From Pseudodesulfovibrio sp. (GTDB lineage Bacteria > Desulfobacterota > Desulfovibrionia > Desulfovibrionales > Desulfovibrionaceae), in the NCBI GenBank assembly GCA_022712815.1, contig JAFLJW010000163.1, positions 1 to 8,590 on the forward strand: a stretch of DNA of 8,590 nt, written 5' to 3'. Numbering within the stretch: position 1 is the first letter of the stretch; each line of letters starts with the position of its first letter. Of the stretch, positions 1-5,307 are shown one piece after another. Under the pieces are notes generated by a model. That model had not been told where the DNA came from and did no database searches. It was given only the letters and a program-made list of their open reading frames with translations. The translations under genes were made by a program, and so were the position numbers.

Positions 1-48
1 TGTTTGCTTTGCTTGGAAATACATTTTGATTCCCAGGAGTTTATTCGC

Positions 49-474
49 ATGATGTGGATTCATCCATTCATTCAGTCTTTGGCAATGATTCTGGCCGTCT
101 GGACCCTGTATATGGGCATCCAGCGTTTTCGGTTCCAGCACCTGAAGATCAAGACCTCGTTCAACTGGAAACTCCATGTCCTGCTCGGCAAGACCGTTCA
201 CTCCCTCTGGCTGTTCGGCTTTGCCCTGGGCCTGTTCATGGCGTGGTACTCTTGGGGGTCCATTGATCTGACCGGTGGCCATTTCCTGATCGGCGTCATC
301 ATGGTTCCGCTCATCCTGATCGGCCTTGGCACCGGGCTCATGCTGGAAAAGCCCAAGGGAAAACGACTCAAGTTGGCCCTGCTTCATGGCGGCTGCAACA
401 TGGCTCTCTTCTTCCTTGCCAGCTATCAGGCGTGGTCCGCCATTGAGGTGATCGAGCTGTTTCTGCTCGATTGA
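49..474 (+). CDS. DUF4079/cytochrome b561-like small membrane protein
   Basis: A 141-aa integral inner-membrane protein with four predicted hydrophobic helices at roughly residues 6-24, 44-66, 78-98 and 108-128. Histidines lie near helix ends or inside helices: H5, H43, H51, H78 and H113. This pattern of one or more His per helix fits the cytochrome b561/DUF4079 group, where such residues can ligate heme b, and the opening His-Pro (H5-P6) is typical of DUF4079. Heme binding and a role in membrane electron transfer are inferences. The start is the ATG at 49, with AGGAG at 35-39 and a 9-nt spacer; the frame also runs upstream to a TTG at 4, but that stretch is polar and contains the ribosome binding site. 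A second ATG follows at 52. The gene converges on kup with 6 nt between stops. Substrate and partner are unknown. Confidence 0.75.
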   Translation: MMWIHPFIQSLAMILAVWTLYMGIQRFRFQHLKIKTSFNWKLHVLLGKTVHSLWLFGFALGLFMAWYSWGSIDLTGGHFLIGVIMVPLILIGLGTGLMLEKPKGKRLKLALLHGGCNMALFFLASYQAWSAIEVIELFLLD

Positions 475-480
475 TCAGAC

Positions 481-2343
481 CTACAATTCCACCTGCATTC
501 CGATTTCGATGACCTGTTTCGGCGGTATCCTGAAATAGAGCGGCGGACTCATGGAGCTGCGTGACATGAAGGAATAGAGGGTCTTCCAAAACCGGGGGCG
601 GGTGTGGGTGATGAGGGTTTCCCGGCCAAGGTAGTAGACCGTGCTCTCGGCATGGGTGGTTATGCCAAGTGATCTGAGTTTCTGCATTTCAAGCTGGATA
701 TCCGGCGATTCCGCAAATCCGTATCGGGCAATCACCCGGTTGATTCCGTTTTCCAGCACCTTGATTACCAAACGCTCGCCGCCATACACGTATGGCACCG
801 GCTCGGTGATGATGGAAAACAGGATGACATTTTTGCTCAGGGTGCCTGTCAGCTTGAGGAAGTGGATCAGGATAGGCGGCGTGCCACGGGGAGAGAGGGT
901 GAGAAATACGGCTGTTCCCGGAGTGCGGATAATATTTCTTTTTTTCATCAAATCGGCCAGTTCATCCAGTGGAATGCTGAGTCCCTTGATCTGTTGCCAG
1001 ATTGCGGCTCGTCCCCTGGCCCAGATCATCATGATCAGGCAGATGATGCCAGCCACGGTAAGAGGAATCCAGCCGCCACCATCGAGCTTGGCAAGGTTTG
1101 CGCCAAAGAATCCGAAATCGAAAATCAGGAAAAACAGGCAGAGTGGGATGGCTGTTGCCAGCGACCATTTACGCACCCGCCGCAGGTACTCGAAATAGAG
1201 GACGGTGGTGATGCACATGGTGGAGGTGATGGCGATACCGTATGCCCCGGCCAGATTCTCCGAGCTTTCAAATCCCACCACCAGCAGGATGCAGATGACC
1301 GCCATGAGCCAGTTTGCCATGGGGCAGTATATCTGGCCCTCGGATTCGTTGGAGGTATGGAGGATGTGAACACGGGGCAGGTAGCCTAGCTGGATGGCCT
1401 GTCTGGTCAGTGAAAAGACCCCGGAGATGACCGCCTGGGACGCGATGATCGTCGCGCAGGTGGAGAGAGCCACCATCGGGATGAGCAGTGCCCGGGGAGC
1501 CATACTGTAAAAAGGTGAGACTGCTGCCGTGGGATCGGACAACAGAAGTGCGCCCTGTCCGAAATAATTGAGGAGCAGGGCGGGCATGGCAAACGCATAC
1601 CACGCGAGCTGGATGGGTTTTCGCCCGAAGTGGCCCATGTCCGCGTACAGGGCTTCACCTCCGGTGATGCAGAGGACCACTGCGCCGAGCACGATGGTTG
1701 CTTCCTGACCGTTGTGGGTGAAAAACTGCATGGCAAAGACCGGGTTCAGGGCTGTCAGTACATTGGGATTGTCAATGATATGCAGGACTCCGAGTACGCC
1801 GAGCACCAGAAACCAGATCAGCATGACCGGTCCGAAAATCCGGCCTATCCTGCTTGTGCCTAAGCGTTGGACACAGAAGAGTCCGGTCAGCACAAGGCAG
1901 GTGAGCGGGACTACATACGGAGTTGCCGTAGTGGTGACTACGGACAGCCCTTCAAGGGCGGAGAGAACTGAAATGGCCGGGGTGATGAATCCATCGCCAT
2001 AGAGCAGGGCCGCACCGAACAGGGCGACGACGACAACCCACTTTCTTTTTGTTCTCCACTCTTTTGGTAAAAGAGAGAACAGGGCCACGACTCCGCCTTC
2101 ACCCTGGTTATCCGCACGCATGATAAAGGTGACGTATTTGAGGCTGATGACCACGGTCAGCGACCAGAAAATGAGTGAGAGCACGCCGAGGACGTTCAGC
2201 TCGGTCACGGGGACGGCGTGGAATCCGCTGAAACATGCCTTGAGAGCGTAGAGTGGGCTGGTGCCGATATCGCCAAAGACGATACCGAGTGCCGCCAGCG
2301 CCAGTGTCGAGGTCTTGATCGAGTCGTTTTTTGTGGTTGTCAT
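481..2343 (-). CDS. kup: Kup-family low-affinity potassium uptake transporter
   Basis: A 620-aa K+ transporter of the KUP/HAK/KT family, probably a K+/H+ symporter in the inner membrane. Length matches the family (about 620-630 aa). Family motifs are clear: residues 20-32 carry the first-helix motif with GDIGTSPLY, residues 69-84 hold the KY..F..RADNQGEGG motif, and 228-240 hold GGEALYADMGHFG with E230 and D235 in the pore-region motif. About 12 hydrophobic helices fill residues 13-455, followed by a soluble C-terminal domain of about 150 residues as in other Kup proteins. The ATG start gives a complete N-terminus, but the ribosome site upstream is weak (AGAAAG about 8 nt away). It lies 105 nt downstream of the signalling operon on the same strand, so co-transcription is possible. 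Nothing is truncated. Confidence 0.96.
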   Translation of the reverse strand: MTTTKNDSIKTSTLALAALGIVFGDIGTSPLYALKACFSGFHAVPVTELNVLGVLSLIFWSLTVVISLKYVTFIMRADNQGEGGVVALFSLLPKEWRTKRKWVVVVALFGAALLYGDGFITPAISVLSALEGLSVVTTTATPYVVPLTCLVLTGLFCVQRLGTSRIGRIFGPVMLIWFLVLGVLGVLHIIDNPNVLTALNPVFAMQFFTHNGQEATIVLGAVVLCITGGEALYADMGHFGRKPIQLAWYAFAMPALLLNYFGQGALLLSDPTAAVSPFYSMAPRALLIPMVALSTCATIIASQAVISGVFSLTRQAIQLGYLPRVHILHTSNESEGQIYCPMANWLMAVICILLVVGFESSENLAGAYGIAITSTMCITTVLYFEYLRRVRKWSLATAIPLCLFFLIFDFGFFGANLAKLDGGGWIPLTVAGIICLIMMIWARGRAAIWQQIKGLSIPLDELADLMKKRNIIRTPGTAVFLTLSPRGTPPILIHFLKLTGTLSKNVILFSIITEPVPYVYGGERLVIKVLENGINRVIARYGFAESPDIQLEMQKLRSLGITTHAESTVYYLGRETLITHTRPRFWKTLYSFMSRSSMSPPLYFRIPPKQVIEIGMQVEL

Positions 2344-2448
2344 GGGTGGTGTCTTTCTGGTTTCGGCAGAGTGTGTCGGGTAGAGTTGTTTTTAGGAAAA
2401 TATTTGGCAAGGGAAAGATGTATGAATTTTTTTCGCTGCAAAGGGTAG
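2344..2448 (-). other. Intergenic leader between the signalling operon and kup
   Basis: This 105-nt gap is A/T-rich compared with its neighbours, with runs of A and T on the minus strand. I see no GC-rich hairpin followed by a T-run, so no intrinsic terminator separates the REC-PAS kinase gene from kup. I tested TTGCCA as a -35 element but found no good -10 hexamer at 16-18 nt. The gap is too short for a typical c-di-AMP (ydaO) riboswitch. Either kup is read through from the operon or it has a weak or non-sigma-70 promoter here. Confidence 0.5.
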
Positions 2449-4110
2449 TTAGTCCTCGTTACAACTGAGGTCCGGATTGAGGGGGAAAGTGACGTAGAAA
2501 GTGCTGCCCTGGTCCAGTTCGGATTCCACGTGGATTTTGCCGCCGTAGTGTTCCACGATCTGTTTTGAAATGGAAAGGCCCAGACCTGAGCCGCGGATGC
2601 CTGGGTCCTGAGCTGCCTGTCCCTTGACCTGATGGAATTTGGTGAAGATATTTTCGATGTCTTCTGTCGGGATGCCCACACCGGTGTCTTCCACCTGAAG
2701 CTCAATGACATCATCTTTCGTATCCAGACTGGCGCGGAGGATGACGTATCCTTTGGGGGTGAATTTGGCCGCGTTGTTGAGCAGATTGATGACTACCTGT
2801 GTCATGCGGTCGGGATCGACGATCAGTTCAGGCAGGTCGTCCGGCACCTCGACCTTCAGGTCCAGATCGGGCTTTTGGGTGTATAGTCCGGTGACCGCCA
2901 GCGCGGCGCGTCCAAGGACCTTGGATGGCGAGACTGGTTGGTTGTTCCAGTTCATGCGTCCTGCCTCAATGCGGGTCAGATCAAGGAAGTCATTGACCAG
3001 ACGGGTCAGCCGTTCGCCTTCATGGACGATGATGTCAAGGTTGGAGCATATACGTTCGCCCATCTTGTCCATCTTTTCTCCCAGGTCGGAGATGGGCAGG
3101 TAGGTCTTGCAGAAATCCTTGTGGATGAGTTTGGCAAAGCCGAGGACCGAGGTCAGCGGGGTACGCAGTTCGTGGGAGACCGACGACAGAAATGTTGTTT
3201 TGAGCTGGTCCAGTTCAGTGAGGCGCAGGTTGGCCTGCTCAAGCTCCAGTGCCTTGCGCTCCAGATCGATGGTTCGTTCCGCAACCAGCCGCTCCAACTG
3301 CTTGTTCATCTCGGCCAGATATTCTTCGGCCCGTTTGCGTTCGGCGATATCCACGGCAAAGCCCTCGATGAATTCCAGATCGCCGTTTGCGTCGAACACC
3401 CCTCGGCTGTTGAGGGAAATCCAGGTGCGGGAGCCGTCCCTCCGGTAGACCTCGGCCTCAAACCCGGAGATCATGCCCATGGTCTGTATGGAATGCATCA
3501 TTGTGTCACGGGTATCGGAGTGGACGTAGAGCTGATGCGTTATATCCGTAATCCCTTCTATGAGTTCTTCTGGAGATTCGTAGTCAAGAAGTTGAGCCAT
3601 GGCCGGATTGACATTGATGAATCGTCCTGACGGGGAGCTTTGGAAAATGCCTTCCACTGCGCCTTCAAACAGGAGGCGATATCGTTCCTGGGCTTTTGCC
3701 CGTTCCTGTTGGGCGTGGGTTTTCTCCTTGCGGCTATGGGCTTCTCGCAGTTCTCGTCCCACGGCCGGGATGAGCCGCGCCCAGTTGCCTTTCCTGACGT
3801 AGTCATTGGCTCCGGCCTTGAGGATTTCCACGGCATTTTCTTCCACCAGCACGCCTGAGATGACGATGAACGGGATATCCAGCTCTTTTTCATGGACAAT
3901 GCGCAAGGCCTCATTCCCATCAAAGGCGGGCATCTGGAAATCGGACAGGATGATGTCCCACGGGTCGTCATTCAGAGCTTCTGAAAGATCCTTGGGAGTT
4001 TCTACCATGCGCCAATGGGGATCATAGCCGCCTTTTTTCAACTCGCGCAGGATGAGCAGGGCATCGTCTTCGGAGTCCTCGACGATGAGGACGCGTATCG
4101 GTGTACTCAT
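2449..4110 (-). CDS. REC-PAS hybrid histidine kinase (N-terminal receiver)
   Basis: A soluble 553-aa signalling protein with no membrane segments. Domain order: receiver at about 1-122 (acidic pocket E11/D12, phosphoacceptor D57, switch residue S85, K107); PAS at about 140-260; coiled coil at about 260-303; HisKA with H-box SSVSHELRTPL and phosphorylated H313; HATPase_c at about 430-545 with N-box N442..N446, G1 box DTGVG (475-479), F-box F489-F492 and G2 box GSGLGL (507-512). All catalytic motifs are intact. Because the receiver precedes the kinase, phosphorylation at D57 probably controls kinase activity. The start is the ATG at 4110, which begins the receiver fold directly; a 24-residue upstream extension in frame is polar, unlike any domain, and would overlap the preceding gene. 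A modest GGGAA lies 5 nt upstream. The gene follows the sensorless kinase by 11 nt. The PAS ligand and output partner are unknown. Confidence 0.93.
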   Translation of the reverse strand: MSTPIRVLIVEDSEDDALLILRELKKGGYDPHWRMVETPKDLSEALNDDPWDIILSDFQMPAFDGNEALRIVHEKELDIPFIVISGVLVEENAVEILKAGANDYVRKGNWARLIPAVGRELREAHSRKEKTHAQQERAKAQERYRLLFEGAVEGIFQSSPSGRFINVNPAMAQLLDYESPEELIEGITDITHQLYVHSDTRDTMMHSIQTMGMISGFEAEVYRRDGSRTWISLNSRGVFDANGDLEFIEGFAVDIAERKRAEEYLAEMNKQLERLVAERTIDLERKALELEQANLRLTELDQLKTTFLSSVSHELRTPLTSVLGFAKLIHKDFCKTYLPISDLGEKMDKMGERICSNLDIIVHEGERLTRLVNDFLDLTRIEAGRMNWNNQPVSPSKVLGRAALAVTGLYTQKPDLDLKVEVPDDLPELIVDPDRMTQVVINLLNNAAKFTPKGYVILRASLDTKDDVIELQVEDTGVGIPTEDIENIFTKFHQVKGQAAQDPGIRGSGLGLSISKQIVEHYGGKIHVESELDQGSTFYVTFPLNPDLSCNED

Positions 4111-4121
4111 GCTTATTCCCG

Positions 4122-4835
4122 TTATCCTGTTGCCATGCGAAAGAAAATGGTGGTTCCTTTGTTGGGTTCGGATTCGGCCCATATCTCGCCGCCATGACGG
4201 CTGACGATCCGTTTGGCCGCAGCCAGACCGGTGCCGAGCCCTTCAAATTCATCCTTGGAATGCATGCGCTGGAAGGCTCCGAACAGTCTGCCGCGAGCGT
4301 ATTGCATGTCGAATCCGGTTCCGTTGTCGCGCACGAAGCAGGTTGGTTTTCCGTTTTGTTCCATGGTTCCGAATTCTATGAGTGGTTTATCTCTGCCCAC
4401 CGTGAATTTCCAGGCGTTGTCCAGCAGTCTGATCAGCATGATGTACGCCAGTCGCCGGTCCATGGTGGTGGAAATGTTTTTTGTCACAATGGTTTTTGGG
4501 GTATGGTTTTCATATTTGGCAACCAGAAATTCATTGATTTCCCCAACCATGTTCGAGAGGTTCACGCATTCAGGCCTCAGGTCGCCACGAGTCTCACGGG
4601 ACATGAGGAGAAGGGCATCAATGTAGGCATTGATCTTTTTTCCGCCGTTTTGCACCCGGCTCAGGTAATCCCTGCCTGTGTCGTCGAGTTTGTCGCCGTA
4701 ATCCTCGACCACGGCCTGACTGAATCCATCAATGGCCCGAAGGGGTGAGCGCAGGTCGTGGGAGATGGCATAGAGCAACTGATCCATCTCAGTGTTGAGT
4801 TCGTCGAGCATACGTTGACATTCGTTGAGCTTCAC
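4122..4835 (-). CDS. Sensorless cytosolic histidine kinase (HisKA-HATPase_c)
   Basis: A 237-aa protein that is essentially a bare kinase core. HisKA starts near residue 15 with H-box AISHDLRSPLRAIDGFSQ and H26; HATPase_c occupies about 125-235 with N-box DNAWKF (N140), G1 box DNGTGFD (170-176) and G2 box GLGTGL (199-204). There is no PAS, GAF, HAMP or transmembrane part, so it cannot sense on its own and probably works through a partner. It resembles the C-terminal kinase region of the symporter-kinase two genes upstream along its whole length, pointing to duplication. The H+4 position is Ser rather than Thr/Asn. The start is GTG at 4835 with GGAA about 6 nt upstream; an in-frame ATG at 4811 lacks a ribosome site. 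It sits 10 nt after the REC gene and 11 nt before the next. Phytochrome-type kinases of this class commonly pair with Rcp1-type regulators. Confidence 0.92.
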   Translation of the reverse strand: MKLNECQRMLDELNTEMDQLLYAISHDLRSPLRAIDGFSQAVVEDYGDKLDDTGRDYLSRVQNGGKKINAYIDALLLMSRETRGDLRPECVNLSNMVGEINEFLVAKYENHTPKTIVTKNISTTMDRRLAYIMLIRLLDNAWKFTVGRDKPLIEFGTMEQNGKPTCFVRDNGTGFDMQYARGRLFGAFQRMHSKDEFEGLGTGLAAAKRIVSRHGGEIWAESEPNKGTTIFFRMATG

Positions 4836-4845
4836 GGCTGTTCCG

Positions 4846-5292
4846 TTATTCCGTCGGCCCGATGTTGAGGACCAGCCAATAGAGTCCCAACTGGCGCACG
4901 GCCTCGATGAATTGGTTGAAGTCCACGGGTTTGCGGATGTAGCTGTTGGCTCCCAGACTGTAGCCGTCGAGCAGGTCCTGTTGTTCCTTGGAAGAAGTCA
5001 GGATGATGACCGGCAGCAGTTTGGTACGGTCGTCCTCACGGATTTTCTTGAGTACCTCAAGGCCGTTGATCTTGGGCAGCTTGAGGTCCAGCAGCACGAT
5101 TTGTGGCGAGTCCTTGATGTCCCGGTCAGCATATTCGCCTGTACAGAAGAGGTAGTCCAGTGCCTCGGCCCCGTCCTTGGCGACGACAACCGTGTTCATG
5201 ATCTTGTTCTTCTTGAAGGCCCGTAGCGTCAATGCGACATCGTCGGGGTTGTCCTCCACCAGGAGGATGATTTTTGAGGTGTCGTTGAACAT
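4846..5292 (-). CDS. Single-domain response regulator, Rcp1-like
   Basis: A 148-aa stand-alone receiver domain with no output domain. Visible catalytic residues: E13/D14 acidic pair, phosphoacceptor D69 in LLDLKLPKINGLEVL, switch T99 in ILTSS, and K121-P122. The insert between beta-2 and beta-3 (about residues 46-62, containing the DYLF..GEY motif) is typical of the Rcp1 family of phytochrome response regulators. Such proteins accept phosphate from HisKA kinases with HDLR-type H-boxes, like the two flanking kinases here. The function is probably phosphate acceptor, shuttle or sink, or control by protein contact. The start is an ATG with AAGGAG at 5301-5306 and an 8-nt spacer, by far the best ribosome site of the operon. 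It begins 15 nt after the symporter-kinase stop and ends 10 nt before the sensorless kinase. Family identity is firm; its exact partner is inferred from context. Confidence 0.95.
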   Translation of the reverse strand: MFNDTSKIILLVEDNPDDVALTLRAFKKNKIMNTVVVAKDGAEALDYLFCTGEYADRDIKDSPQIVLLDLKLPKINGLEVLKKIREDDRTKLLPVIILTSSKEQQDLLDGYSLGANSYIRKPVDFNQFIEAVRQLGLYWLVLNIGPTE

Positions 5293-5307
5293 ATGTATAT
5301 CTCCTTC
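5293..5307 (-). promoter_or_regulatory. Very strong ribosome binding site of the REC gene
   Basis: On the minus strand the text from just after the upstream TAG into the start codon reads GAAGGAGATATACATATG. The AAGGAG core (5301-5306) is 8 nt from the ATG and the spacer is A/T-rich, so high initiation is expected. It is identical over these 18 nt to the phage T7 gene 10 leader used in pET-type vectors. The other genes of the operon have weaker sites or GTG starts. Confidence 0.85.

Noticed and set aside
862..1389. 175-codon open frame antisense to kup
   Set aside because: No motifs, and the opposite strand encodes a full-length Kup.
2938..3630. 230-codon open frame on the plus strand
   Set aside because: It lies wholly antisense to the intact REC-PAS kinase, shows no family motifs, and is expected from GC-rich codon bias.
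4111..4182. N-terminal extension of the REC-PAS kinase to 4182
   Set aside because: It would overlap the end of the preceding gene by 61 nt, is rich in Arg, His and Asn with no domain, and the receiver fold begins exactly at the ATG at 4110.
4101..4748. 215-codon open frame on the plus strand
   Set aside because: Antisense to the sensorless kinase, whose motifs are all intact; no ribosome site or recognisable domain.
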